Shown here: positions 11,400-22,260 of the stretch, piece after piece
Numbering within the stretch: the stretch's first letter is position 1
How the letters are laid out: the number at the start of each line of letters is the position of its first letter
Assembly (NCBI RefSeq): GCF_029784135.1
Contig: NC_073746.1
Coordinates: forward strand, 298,537,614 to 298,601,613
Reading direction: 5' to 3'
Source: Toxorhynchites rutilus septentrionalis
Lineage: Eukaryota; Arthropoda; Insecta; Diptera; Culicidae
Length of the DNA: 64,000 nucleotides
The notes under the pieces: generated by a model
Database searches by the model: none
What the model was told of the DNA's origin: nothing
The model's input: the letters and a program-made list of their open reading frames with translations, nothing else
Made by a program: the position numbers and the translations under genes

Positions 11400-11700
11400 C
11401 GAAACATTTTCCGTTGCGCGCGCATACAATATTAGATACGAAAATATCCTACTGATGGGAAAGAATAATCTTCCGAAGCTTTCCAGCTAATTACACTTGA
11501 TTGAAAAATTACGAAATCAAATGTATTTGGTCGCTGTGTTATATGGTTAGAAAACATTAAAATAAACTCTTTCGCATGAATGTATTTTTCAATTCCCAGG
11601 GAACTGGCAGATTGTTTTTCAGCAACGATTAGATCTTTCCGGAATTTTCTCGATGCTGTATGGCATCCAAACGAAAATTCTCGTTTCAGTTTGGCCTGCA
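11400..11700. repeat. Dispersed repeat module, copy 5
   Basis: ACAATATTAGATACG, AATAAACTCTTTCGCATG and GGAACTGGCAGATTG place this with the modules at 8660, 9556, 10460 and 22385. It directly precedes the 3' end of the first H3 pseudogene. Confidence 0.65.
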
Positions 11701-11735
11701 AAAAACTTTTCTGAACTCTAATCCATCAAATTTGG

Positions 11736-11751
11736 AGCCCTGAAAAGGGCC
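11736..11751 (-). promoter_or_regulatory. Histone mRNA 3' stem-loop
   Basis: Minus-strand GGCCCTTTTCAGGGCT forms a six-pair stem (one G-T pair) with a four-base loop, flanked by CAAC and CCAA, matching the metazoan histone processing signal. Confidence 0.85.
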
Positions 11752-12115
11752 GTTGATTATATGCTAAGCTAATATAGCACCCTCTCCTTGGATTCGACGG
11801 GCCAGCTGAATGTCCTTGGGCATGATGTGACGCGTTTTGCGTGGATAGCACACAAATTTGTATCTTCGAATAGGACTCCTGCAGCGTCATAACCGCGGAA
11901 CTTTGGAAGCGCAAGTCGGTTTTGAAATCCTGAGCAATTCCACGAACCAAATGCTTCAAAGGTAGCTTGCGGATCAGCGACTTCTGATAGCGACGAATTT
12001 TACGCAAAGTTCCCGGTCGATAGCGATGTGGCTTCTCCACACTTCCTGCGGCTGGTGCGCTTATCCGAGCTGCTTTCGTGGTGCCTTACCACCGAAAGAC
12101 TAACGAGCTGTCTGC
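11736..12115 (-). pseudogene. Histone H3 pseudogene 1 with retained 3' stem-loop
   Basis: The minus strand encodes recognisable histone H3 blocks: [39 protein letters not shown] and [14 protein letters not shown], then decays. The TEL part after YQKS is missing, the N-terminal tail is broken, the start codon is lost and a frameshift lies after TLQE. About 20 bases beyond the end is GGCCCTTTTCAGGGCT (11736-11751), the stem-loop that replaces a poly(A) tail in replication-dependent histone mRNAs. The retained stem-loop means the copy arose from genomic DNA, not from a polyadenylated transcript. Confidence 0.9.
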
Positions 12116-12282
12116 TTTGTCCCGAACAAACGAGTCGTCACGGTGCGAGAGTATAGTAAGAAATGAACGAAAGCAAAGGAAGCGTCATTTTATAAACCAT
12201 AAAAGTATAGAATCTAAACCCCACCCTTATTATATTCGTTGCTTACCCTGAGAGAGAAACGAATAACATCGAAGTAAGTATA

Positions 12283-12506
12283 CAGTAATGTATTTGAATC
12301 CGGACACTTTGCGTTACATTTAATACCATACCGCAGCCACAACATTTTCTGCATGTTGAATTAATGCGATTGATTAGTAACTATCAAGAAACTATCAGTA
12401 ACTATATTAGTAGCTATTATCCGCATAAATTCAACATGAAAAAAATGTTAGGCTGTGGTATGATATTGAATGTAATGCAAAGTGTCCGGATTCAAAAGCA
12501 TTACTG
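12283..12506. mobile_element. 224-bp palindromic MITE, TA-flanked
   Basis: The ends CAGTAATGTATTTGAATCCG and (inverted) CAGTAATGCTTTTGAATCCG continue to pair for about 75 bases through AAGTGTCCGG and ATACCATACCGCAG. TA flanks both sides (12281-12282, 12507-12508). The long TIRs with TA target fit a Tc1/mariner-superfamily MITE. Confidence 0.85.
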
Positions 12507-13002
12507 TAAAAAAGAGTTAACTCGACTGAAATTTTTTCGGTTCGGCCTGCAAAAACGAAATTAAGAGCCCCCGCCGACTGCAGACTGACTTGTCGACCGA
12601 TAGTTCGGTCGGCTTCTTAATCAGTACGGAGAAAAAAAGTCTGTAGTGTACAGCATAATGCATAGACGTAAGTATGAGCTTCCCCATCTCACATTCCAAT
12701 AAGATTAATGGGTTTCCAAGTGGGCGCGCTACATACGGATACGAATGATTTCAATAACCTGTTTTCGAAGCTATCATTAAGCTATTGAAACAATTTTTCG
12801 ACTCAATAAATAGCAATCATATAACTCTTGGACATTTTATCTTTTGTATGAAATTATTATCATACTGTTCCGTTGATCCGAAGCAGAATGAATCACGCTT
12901 AAAGAAGGAATGGATTTTTTCTTGGAATTTACTCAGCAAAAATAATGCCCTTTCCCAACAATTAAAAACCGACAAACGGTAAACAGTTTCATCAAAATGA
13001 TT

Positions 13003-13715
<713 letters not shown>

Positions 13716-13723
13716 GAGTTACG

Positions 13724-13997
13724 AAGCTCCCGTGGCCGAGTGGTTAGCGTCATAACTAACATGCCGGGGGTTCGGGTTCAATTCCCGTTCTGGTCGGGGG
13801 AATTTTTCGTCAAAGAAATTTCCTCCGACTTGCACTGTGATCACGCGTATTCTAGAGCTTGCCACTCAGAATGCATTCAAGGCGTGTTATTTGGCATAGA
13901 AATCTCAACTAAGTACTAATAAAAATGACGCAAGTAATACTACGTTGAGACGGCGAAGTTCCTCTAGGAACGTTAGTGCCATTGAAGAAGAAGATAC
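13724..13997 (+). mobile_element. tRNA-derived SINE (copy A)
   Basis: A tRNA-like head carries an A box (TGGCCGAGTGGTTAGCGT) and a B box (GGTTCAATTCCC) for RNA polymerase III, followed by a body with AATTTCCTCCGACTTGCACT and a GAAGAAGAAG tail. TTACGAAT at 13716-13723 and 13998-14005 is a plausible target duplication. The same family is at 47199-47485. The tRNA-related head and triplet tail resemble mosquito SINEs such as Feilai; the exact family was not verified. It occupies the centre of the H3 inverted duplication. Confidence 0.85.
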
Positions 13998-14772
13998 TTA
14001 CGAATATAATAAGGGTGGGGTTTAGATTCTATACTTTTATGGTTTATAAAATGACGCTTCCTTTGCTTTCGTTCCATGGTGCTACTGACACTCGACCGCA
14101 ACGGTTACGTTTTTAGCGCCATTCTAAAAGAGAAGCATAGAAATAAAAGTTTTCTCCTACAACCGGATGCATAGCTTTTTTCAAAGCTGTATTCGGTACT
14201 AAATAAAGCGTTCTTTTTCAGCAACAGTTGTCCGGACATCAGGAAAGGAGGAAGCAGCCGAGAAGCCCCCAACAGCCATTCTGGAAATTGGTTCGGTCGG
14301 ATTGGCCACTTTGACCGGCAGTTTTCACTGCCCTTTGCGTGTCCCGCTGTTTGCGCCCGTTTCATCAGCAACGTTTCCCCTGCCAGTGACGCGCGATTTT
14401 GGCGCAATTTTCTTCGCATCAATCATCAGCAGCTCAGGAGGTGTAAGGTGTGAGGAGGTTATTTTCGCTTCGTCGTTTTGAGCCGCTGCGGCTGTTGCCC
14501 TGCCGTCGGCGGTGTCCGGTCCCTTCCCCGCTACCCCACTACCATTAGGTGGTGATCTTCGAGGAGGTCCTTCAACACGATCGGTGAGTGACCAAACTTT
14601 TCATTTTACCAGGAGTTAGTGAAAGATAGGACGCCCAAAGGGTATAGGTTAGGAAATTTTTACTACATATCCCAAATTAATTTTATATAACAGATATTTA
14701 AAAGTGACTTTTCCAAGTGTTTTTAAAACAGTGCTTTTCTGCCCCAAGTGTTTTTCAGCCAAGTGATTGCGG

Positions 14773-15585
14773 TAGGATTGGGCGATCTTTATAAAAAGAT
14801 CGATCTTATCGAATCGATTTTCCAAACGGCTTAGGAATCGATCCACTGATTAAATCAGTACTAAAGAATCGATCTTTGCTGAATCGATCTTTACCGAATC
14901 GATTTTTGAAAAATTAAAAGCTTTTTTTTTTGAATATGCATGTTCTATATGAATGTCGTCTTTTCTTTGAACAGGGAATACAAATTTCATATTTTTATTT
15001 GAATATCAAAAGCATTTTGTTTTGGTTCTCAGCATGAAGGCCATAGCCACAGGGCATCCATCTTGTGCTGTCAGGTAGTCGTTTTATTAAATAAATTAAT
15101 TGAAAATAATTAGAAATTCAACAACTGCCCAAAACTCAGCTGACCATAAGAGCCAATCGTGCCATACGTTTGTCATTTAGTCGAAGCCGATTCTTAATTT
15201 TGGCGCCAGGCTCAGAAAACAACCTTTCGCCTGTAAGGGATGTCAACATCAGGTTTAGTGATCCTATGCGCAATCGTTTACAGTTCATCCCCTCAGTAAC
15301 TGCTACTAGTTCCGTCTTTGTCAGCATTTGAACAGAAGTAAATCGTAGAAGAGGCACTCCAAATGTTGACATTATGTTCAAAAAAATGTTGACATTTGGT
15401 GACATTTGGTGATATAAAAAATCGATGTATACTGAAAAACAAATTTACAAAAAGATCGAAAAGAACGAAAGCATCAAAATCGATTTTCTCGATTTTATCG
15501 AGTACAAAAAATCGATCCAAAAAATCGGAAATTGGAATGGAAAAGATCGATCTTCTAATAATCGATCCGAGATCGCCCAATCCTA
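14773..15585. mobile_element. Internally deleted hAT element in the retrotransposon 5' UTR
   Basis: The inverted ends TAGGATTGGGCGATCTTT are perfect over 15 bases and are flanked by the 8-bp duplication GATTGCGG (14765-14772, 15586-15593). Eight-base duplications are typical of hAT. Near both ends there are clusters of AATCGAT and GATCGATC. The interior minus strand (about 15136-15290) still encodes a hAT C-terminal dimerisation-like stretch, so the element derives from an autonomous hAT. A solo end of the same family lies at 31890-32027. Confidence 0.85.
15136..15290 (-). pseudogene. hAT transposase C-terminal dimerisation remnant
   Basis: The minus-strand frame reads SLTGERLFSEPGAKIKNRL followed by a basic stretch, matching the hAT C-terminal pattern of a small block, then ERxFS, G, and xxRxRL. 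The rest of the transposase is absent. It lies inside the hAT element at 14773-15585. Confidence 0.65.
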
Positions 15586-15751
15586 GATTGCGGTGTTCGT
15601 CCTTGTAACTGCGTTGGCATTGTCCCCCGCCGTTACCGTCCTCCGCCGTTTTCGTCCCCGCTGTTATTGTCCCCCGACGCACAACGTACATAGAATAAGA
15701 AAATTTAAAAACTTTTTACCTGGCTGTACCTAGGTATAGCCAGCCTTGAAC

Positions 15752-17167
15752 ATGGCTTCCAGCAGCTCCGGCGCCGGAAGGCCAACAAATATATACAATG
15801 GTGTTCCCACCACCCACACTTCCCCCAAATGGGCTGATCCCTTTGGCGGAAATTTGCAAATTTTATTGTTGAGAGCAACTGATGGTAATATTCTTCCACC
15901 CAACCCCTTCGTTGTATCGAAATCGATCCAAGGTGTGATCGGAGATAAATTTAAAGATGCAAAACCTCAACGCGATGATAAAGGTCGCCTTCAATATGTT
16001 CTACAAATACGCAACGTCAAACAGGTTGAACCTTTACTGGGTATGAAGTCGCTAACTGACTCGACCCCAATTGAAATAATTTTTCATCCCACTCTTAATC
16101 AACGCAAGTGTGTTGTATCTTGCTGGGATGTTGTTTCCATGCCAGAGGATGTACTTCTTACTGAACTCTCTGAGCAAAAAGTTATCGGTGTCAAAAGAAT
16201 ATTTAGATACGATACAATTAAAAAGGAAAAGGTAGCAACTTCTACCCTAATCCTAACCATCAACGGAACAGTCATTCCCGAAGCGATTAACTTCGGTTTC
16301 ATTCGCGCACCAACCAGAAACTACTATCCAAGCCCGATGCAATGCTTCGGATGCTATAATTATGGACACACTTTCAAGAAGTGTATGAAGAAAATACAGT
16401 TATGCCGTAACTGTGGTGTAGCACACCCAGAACTAAACCAAATCGATAAAGAAAAGGCGAAGAAGTTTCAATGCAATGCACCTGCCTCATGCGTGAACTG
16501 CAAGGAAAATCACTCCTCCACTAGCAGGAAGTGCCCAGCTTGGATCGCCGAGGACAAAATAACACGAGTTAGGATTGATAAAGGAATCTCCTACAAGGAA
16601 GCTAAATCCATTTGTGAAAACAATAATGGTTCTTCCTACGCTAGTAAATTGAAAGAGCGGCTCGACAATATCCAAAACACAGGATGCCAACAATGCAAGT
16701 GCAACTGTACACAAACAAAGTCAGCTCCTATTAAATCGAATAAGACTGTTTCTATTCAGGCCAATAAAAAATCTGAACAGGGATCCAGCATCATTCCAAT
16801 TGACTCTGAGGAAGATTCTGAATCTCCAATGGAAATCGAATCAACTTACTCAAACAAAAGAAAAATCATCTCGAAAACAACAACTTCAGATGAATTCAAA
16901 TCATCGGAAGATGAACAACCAATTGAGAAGGAATCTTCTAGGAAGAAACCTAAAAATAAGAAATCGACCCCAACCCTACAGAAGACCCAATCCCACCAGA
17001 ACTACCTATCACAACCCAGCACTTCAACCCAACCAATTGGATCCAATCCACCTACTACCCAACACAAACCCAATCCTACTACCAACAAACCAATTGTTAA
17101 TGTTTCCAAAAATGATCCGAGACTAAAACTCAAACAATCCAAGGGTGAAAAACCCAACCACAACTAA
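15752..17167 (+). CDS. Retrotransposon ORF1, gag-like nucleic-acid-binding protein
   Basis: The 471-residue product starts at ATG 15752 (a leading non-ATG codon at 15746 is in frame). It would coat the element RNA in a ribonucleoprotein. A central globular region with an RRM-like pattern is followed by three Cys/His knuckles at about residues 197-265: CFGCYNYGHTFKKC, CRNCGVAHPE and CVNCKENHSSTSRKC. The C-terminal third is Ser/Thr/Pro/Lys-rich with acidic patches (DSEEDSESPMEIES) and no fold. The stop TAA at 17165 is in the same frame as ORF2. No frameshift or internal stop is present. Confidence 0.9.
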   Translation: MASSSSGAGRPTNIYNGVPTTHTSPKWADPFGGNLQILLLRATDGNILPPNPFVVSKSIQGVIGDKFKDAKPQRDDKGRLQYVLQIRNVKQVEPLLGMKSLTDSTPIEIIFHPTLNQRKCVVSCWDVVSMPEDVLLTELSEQKVIGVKRIFRYDTIKKEKVATSTLILTINGTVIPEAINFGFIRAPTRNYYPSPMQCFGCYNYGHTFKKCMKKIQLCRNCGVAHPELNQIDKEKAKKFQCNAPASCVNCKENHSSTSRKCPAWIAEDKITRVRIDKGISYKEAKSICENNNGSSYASKLKERLDNIQNTGCQQCKCNCTQTKSAPIKSNKTVSIQANKKSEQGSSIIPIDSEEDSESPMEIESTYSNKRKIISKTTTSDEFKSSEDEQPIEKESSRKKPKNKKSTPTLQKTQSHQNYLSQPSTSTQPIGSNPPTTQHKPNPTTNKPIVNVSKNDPRLKLKQSKGEKPNHN

Positions 17168-17320
17168 TTTCAACTGATTTCTACTCCACCAATCTCCAAT
17201 TTATCCTCCACACCTCAGCCCACTTCCCCCCTTCCAATCTTAACATTCAATCCCCCACCTAATCATACACCATCGTCTCGAGACCCTATCCCTAATCGCA
17301 AACTTTCCATTCAATGGAAC

Positions 17321-20300
17321 TTGCGTGGGCTTTACAGTTCAATGAACGAAATAAAATTAATGTTAGCGGAAGAGAAACATCTCCCACTAACCCTAGCTTT
17401 CCAAGAAACTAAAGTACCGACTGGTACAAACATGAATAGTGCCCTAGGAGGCAAATTCAAATGGTATTTTTGTGACGGACTATCTTCACAACAAGGAGGA
17501 ACATGCCTCGCTGTCCTAAGTCACCTTTCTCATACTGTGATCCCCATAACATCACCACTACAAATATGTGCAGTCCAACTCAAGGGACCTTTCCAGGTAA
17601 CCCTTGCTTCAATATACATATCCCTTCAGCACAATATCAATGATTTTGAAGTTGATTTGGTAAATGCTTTCAAACAATTACCACACCCATTTATTATCAT
17701 GGGTGACTTCAACGCACACCATACTTCCTGGGGAGGAAAAAAATGTGACGCAAGAGGTCATACGATTCTTAGAATCATCCAAAAACTGAACCTCATTATC
17801 ATCAACGATCATCAACATACCAGACTCGATCCACGTTTTGGATCAACGTCTGCCCTCGATCTCACGATCGCATCTTGGGAACTGGCACCCAGACTAAATT
17901 GGTTTGTTGACAATGACCTCAGAGGAAGTGATCACTTCCCAATTCACATCAGAACATTAACAAGGAATCCCAATATTACACTTCGCAGAAAATGGAAATA
18001 CCAATCAGCCAACTGGGAAGGCTTTGAATCTTCAATTGACAGCTTACTTCAAGCACACATAAGCTACTCTGTTGATGACTTTACTCAAGCCATTCTCTCC
18101 GCTGCAGAAGTAAATATCTACAGAACAAGTGGGAACCCCGGTCGTAAGGCTGTCCCCTGGTGGAATAATGAAGTAGCACTTGCCATCAAAAAAAGAAGAA
18201 AACTGCTTCGTCTTCTCAGACGTCTTCCAGATGGAAACAACAGCAAAAGGATTGCTTTATCCAATTTTCAGGAAGCTAGAGCTAATGCCAGAAAAGCAAT
18301 AGCCGAAGCAAAAACCCAAAGCTGGACTGAATTTCTTGATGAATTTAATCCTTCAACATCTTCAAAAGAACTATGGAACAAGGTCAACGCTCTCAGTGGC
18401 AAGAAAGCTTCTAACTGCTATTCCATTGAGATCAACGGTATTACTACTGAAGACCCTGGTACCATAGCCGAACATCTGGCAGATCATTTCGCCAAATCTT
18501 CATCCACTTCGAATTACACCAATGCCTTTAAGAATATCAAAGCCAAAGCAGAACTAGAAGTGTTTCCCTCTGCTACAGGTCAACAGCACGAATACAACAA
18601 ACCTTTCTCCATGGACGAGCTGCTCTGGGCCCTTAAAAGGTCCAAAGGTAAGTCAGCCGGCCCAGATAATATCGAATACCCGATGATAAGACACCTGCCC
18701 CACCATGCGAAAACCCTGCTTTTGCAGATTTTCAACGAGTGCTGGACAAACAGATACTTTCCAGATTCATGGAAAGCTGGCATGGTAATCCCGATCCCCA
18801 AAGCAAAAGAGGACAAACGTGATGTGAATAGCTATCGCCCTATCACGCTCCTCAGCTGCTTAGGGAAACTTTTTGAAAGGATGATTAACCGAAGACTGAT
18901 AACAACCCTCGAAGAACAACAACTACTAGACCCCAGACAACATGCTTACCGTCGAGGAAAAGGCACAAGTACATATTTCTGCCATCTCAACCAATTTCTT
19001 CATGACTCCACACAGAAGAGACAACACAATGAACTTGCTTTGCTTGATCTTTCCAAAGCATTCGATACCACCTGGAAGCATAATATCATAGATCAACTCC
19101 ACCAATGGGGATTCGAAGGTTACCTCTTCGAAATCATTCAAAGTTTCCTCCTCAACCGAAGTTTTCAAGTTTTCTTCGGAGGGTCAATATCTGAAAGCCG
19201 AGTTCAAGAAAACGGAGTACCACAGGGCTCTGTTCTTTCGGCAACTCTCTTCCTAATAGCAATGCAATCAGTTTTCGATGTTATTCCACCAAACATCGAA
19301 ATACTGGCATATGCTGACGATATACTGCTTATGGCCCGAGCATCATTCACTGAACTTGCACGCAGAAGACTCCAGATAGGAATCTCTGCTATCAGCAGCT
19401 GGGCAGATTCAATTGGTTTCAAAATTTCAGCACAAAAATCCAATATACTTCATTGCTGCAGTCTAAAAGGTCACAAGAAAAAATTCAAACCATGCAAAAT
19501 TAATGGTGCACTTGTGAAACGAGTTAAATCAGCTCGAATTCTAGGTGTTACAATAGATAAAAATCTTTCATTCACAGACCACATCAAAAAGACAAAAGCA
19601 GATATCAAAAGCCGTATCCGGTTAACGATGGTAATAAGTGGTCGCAGCCGCTTAAGCGCGCGTAAAACCATTTATAAAATCGGTAGAAGTATCGTCTTCA
19701 CAAAAATGCTATACGGGATTGAACTCTTCAGCAGTGCATCCTGGAAATCAATTGATCATTTAAAACCTTGCTACCATAGCGTAATCAGATATGCCTCAGG
19801 AGCCTGTAAGTCCAGCCCAATAAAAGCTTTGCTTGTGGAGGCTGGCCAAGTTCCCTTCGAAATGTTCATCACCAGAGCCTTGGCCAATCGAGCCATCCGA
19901 ATCTCACAGAAATATCCAAATCTCACATCAACCACCACGAGAGCTAGCAAATGGCTTCAAGACATTTGCAATATCACTCTCCCGGGAGCCGCTCCTCTAA
20001 CTAGAGAAGGCCCTCGACCATGGTACGACCAAGGACCAAAATTTGACTGGACTATTAAAAACTCTGTTAGAGCTGGTGAAGCCAACAGTATAGTCACAGC
20101 TATCTTCAACAATCACATACATAAACAGTTCCCCTTCCATCGCAAAATCTTCACAGATGGATCTGTTGATGGTGATAAAGTAGGATTTGGAATATTTTCC
20201 GACAATGCTCAGATAAAATTCCAATTACCATCCATTTGTTCAATTTTCTCAGCAGAAACAGCTGCCCTCCTCGTTGCGATATCACTATGTGATGATAACA

Positions 20301-20914
20301 CGAAAACGGTGATTTTCTCCGATTCCTACAGCTCCCTGCTTGCACTCCAGAGTGGCGAAAATAAGCACCCCTGGACCCAAAGCATTGAAGCTGGAATCAA
20401 GGGAAAGGACATCGTTTTCTGTTGGATCCCGGGACATTGCGGAATTCAAGGAAATGAATTAGCTGATCGTCTTGCCAAAGAGGGAAGAAATTCTGAACTA
20501 TGGACTGATATCCCCCCGTCCGAAGACATCATCAGATGGGTTGATAACAACCTACGATCGTGTTGGGATATAAATTGGAACACCTCTAATGACTTCTTTC
20601 TAAGAAAGATAAAGAATACCACCCATCCTTGGATGGACAGTACTAAGCGCCCCATTCAAGTATGCCTGACACGCTTGCGTATCGGGCATACTCTCTTAAC
20701 ACATAATTTCTTGATCGCAAATCAACCGCGCTGCACATGGTGCAATGTAAGGCTCACAGTAGAGCATTTGTTAATCAATTGCCCAGTTTTTAACATCTCT
20801 AGAACAAAATTTCAGGTTGGAGACAGCATCAGAACTGCATTAGCAAGAGACGACATCGAAGAGGACCGGACCATAAAATTCTTAAAGGATACAGGTTTAT
20901 TCGACAGAATTTAA
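17321..20914 (+). CDS. Retrotransposon ORF2: endonuclease, reverse transcriptase, RNase H
   Basis: About 1197 residues from 17321. An EEP (APE-type) endonuclease occupies residues 1-215 (LAFQETK, GDFNAHHTSW near 126, GSDHFPI near 203). A reverse transcriptase follows (SYRPITLL, KAFDTTW, GVPQGSVLS, catalytic YADD near 662) and an RNase H from about 940 (FTDGS, SAETAAL, FSDSYSS, GNELADRLA). A terminal Cys/His knuckle CTWCNVRLTVEHLLINC lies near 1138. The endonuclease strand IQWNLRG begins upstream at about 17309, and the frame is open back to the ORF1 stop at 17167. The first ATG (17342) would cut into the endonuclease. The true start is therefore unclear. Confidence 0.92.
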   Translation: MRGLYSSMNEIKLMLAEEKHLPLTLAFQETKVPTGTNMNSALGGKFKWYFCDGLSSQQGGTCLAVLSHLSHTVIPITSPLQICAVQLKGPFQVTLASIYISLQHNINDFEVDLVNAFKQLPHPFIIMGDFNAHHTSWGGKKCDARGHTILRIIQKLNLIIINDHQHTRLDPRFGSTSALDLTIASWELAPRLNWFVDNDLRGSDHFPIHIRTLTRNPNITLRRKWKYQSANWEGFESSIDSLLQAHISYSVDDFTQAILSAAEVNIYRTSGNPGRKAVPWWNNEVALAIKKRRKLLRLLRRLPDGNNSKRIALSNFQEARANARKAIAEAKTQSWTEFLDEFNPSTSSKELWNKVNALSGKKASNCYSIEINGITTEDPGTIAEHLADHFAKSSSTSNYTNAFKNIKAKAELEVFPSATGQQHEYNKPFSMDELLWALKRSKGKSAGPDNIEYPMIRHLPHHAKTLLLQIFNECWTNRYFPDSWKAGMVIPIPKAKEDKRDVNSYRPITLLSCLGKLFERMINRRLITTLEEQQLLDPRQHAYRRGKGTSTYFCHLNQFLHDSTQKRQHNELALLDLSKAFDTTWKHNIIDQLHQWGFEGYLFEIIQSFLLNRSFQVFFGGSISESRVQENGVPQGSVLSATLFLIAMQSVFDVIPPNIEILAYADDILLMARASFTELARRRLQIGISAISSWADSIGFKISAQKSNILHCCSLKGHKKKFKPCKINGALVKRVKSARILGVTIDKNLSFTDHIKKTKADIKSRIRLTMVISGRSRLSARKTIYKIGRSIVFTKMLYGIELFSSASWKSIDHLKPCYHSVIRYASGACKSSPIKALLVEAGQVPFEMFITRALANRAIRISQKYPNLTSTTTRASKWLQDICNITLPGAAPLTREGPRPWYDQGPKFDWTIKNSVRAGEANSIVTAIFNNHIHKQFPFHRKIFTDGSVDGDKVGFGIFSDNAQIKFQLPSICSIFSAETAALLVAISLCDDNTKTVIFSDSYSSLLALQSGENKHPWTQSIEAGIKGKDIVFCWIPGHCGIQGNELADRLAKEGRNSELWTDIPPSEDIIRWVDNNLRSCWDINWNTSNDFFLRKIKNTTHPWMDSTKRPIQVCLTRLRIGHTLLTHNFLIANQPRCTWCNVRLTVEHLLINCPVFNISRTKFQVGDSIRTALARDDIEEDRTIKFLKDTGLFDRI

Positions 20915-21272
20915 TAATATAATATCGAAATGAATACACATTAAAAGTATTTTCCTTTTCTGTTCTTTTATTTTCAGCAAAAGATGAGCAGGTTTTTACG
21001 CCCATTTTAGAAGCAAGCTCTTCAAGCACACTAAAATGGGCTTTTTCCCTGCTCCAATTGTTTGGTTGTGTTTTTGGCCCCAGAGCCGTGTAGGGTGCGG
21101 CGATACGACATACGTCCATAGCGGTTACTAAGACTGAGTCGAGCGAGAATAACGAATTTTGCAATAGTTTTTCTTAGTTTTCCTTTAGTTAAATTTCCCG
21201 CCCTCAAGGGCAAGAGACGAATGAACTCTCAGAGTTTAAAGTCTCTCTAATTCAATACCTTCCTTCCTTCCT
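20915..21272 (+). other. Retrotransposon 3' UTR and CCTT tail
   Basis: No frame. It ends in TTCAATACCTTCCTTCCTTCC immediately before the target duplication. Its last 60 bases recur as the small truncated copy at 9400-9455. Confidence 0.8.
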
Positions 21273-21283
21273 TGCTTTCGTTC

Positions 21284-21900
21284 ATTTCTTACTATACTCT
21301 CGCACCGTGACGACTCGTTTGTTCGGGACAAAGCAGACAGCTCGTTAGTCTTTCGGTGGTAAGGCACCACGAAAGCAGCTCGGATAAGCGCACCAGCCGC
21401 AGGAAGTGTGGAGAAGCCACATCGCTATCGACCGGGAACTTTGCGTGAAATTCGTCGCTATCAGAAGTCGACCGAATTGCTAATCCGCAGCTACCTTTGC
21501 AGCATTTGGATCGTGGAATTGCTCAGGACTTCAAAACCGAACTGCGCTTCCAAAGTTCCGCAGTTATGACGCTGCAGGATGCTTATTCGAAGATACCAAT
21601 TTGTGTGTTATCCATGCAAAACGCGTCACATCATACCCAAGGACATCCAGCTGGCCCATCGTATCCGAGGAGAGCGTGTTATATTAGCTTAGCATATAAT
21701 CAACGGCCCTTTTCAGGGCTCCCAATTTGATGGATTAGAGTTCAGAAAAGTTTTTTACAGGCCGAACTGAAAGGAGCATTTAGCGAAAATCGTGGTGTCG
21801 ATGATAATTCGATACCGATAGGTGCCATGGATATGAATTTCATAATGAAGAATATGAAATATATGACATGATGTAGTGAATATATCCGAAGAAATCACTT
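21284..21900. repeat. Right arm of the inverted duplication (outer part)
   Basis: Reverse complement of 13003-13600. Together with 13998-14074 it forms the right arm, split by the retrotransposon. It contains H3 pseudogene 3. Confidence 0.85.
21318..21720 (+). pseudogene. Histone H3 pseudogene 3 with retained 3' stem-loop
   Basis: The plus strand carries H3 codons from ACAAAGCAGACAGCTCG onward and blocks [20 protein letters not shown]. It shares the frameshifts of pseudogene 2 and the loss of the ATG seen in pseudogene 1. The stem-loop GGCCCTTTTCAGGGCT is at 21705-21720. It points away from pseudogene 2, so the two were arranged head to head before the SINE and the retrotransposon came in. 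Confidence 0.9.
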
Positions 21901-22260
21901 TGGTGAAACTGCATTATAAAATTATTTGTGTACGAATGCCGCAATCGATAGTCGACTCTAAATTGCGCTGGGTAATTTCCTCGGAGGACTCAATTCCTCC
22001 TTTGAGCATTAAGAAACTCTTTCTGGTAATACGAAGTGGTATGAATCACATTATTTGAATGATAGAATGAAGAAGTTTTCTGCCAATTTCCTTCAACCTC
22101 CAAACGTATCTTTCTCCCGTTTGTCGTTTTCGCGTTCGCTAATCCTTTCTCACAACACCCATTTCTCGTTTGAGAAATTGTTGAGTAAACATTGTTTGCC
22201 AGTGCGCGTAGAGCGGGAATTCCTAAAGATTCATTGCACCTCTAATAAATTGCCGAAAGA
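21901..22260. other. Non-coding stretch
   Basis: Short frames only; nothing recognised. Confidence 0.4.

Larger units (their letters stand above)
14075..21272 (+). mobile_element. Complete non-LTR retrotransposon (I-like, with RNase H)
   Basis: TGCTTTCGTTC at 14064-14074 and at 21273-21283 is the target duplication. The host sequence across it is the H3 upstream repeat, also seen intact near 12165-12185. The element has a 5' UTR of about 1.7 kb (including an 813-bp hAT insertion), ORF1, ORF2 with endonuclease, reverse transcriptase and RNase H, a 3' UTR of about 360 bases and a CCTT-repeat tail. Both ORFs are open, so the insertion is young. RNase H and a gag-like ORF1 with three Cys/His knuckles point to the I group; the clade is an inference. 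Confidence 0.9.

Noticed and set aside
13724..13800. tRNA-like sequence as a functional tRNA gene
   Set aside because: The A and B boxes are present but no cloverleaf closes. It is followed by a shared SINE body and tail.
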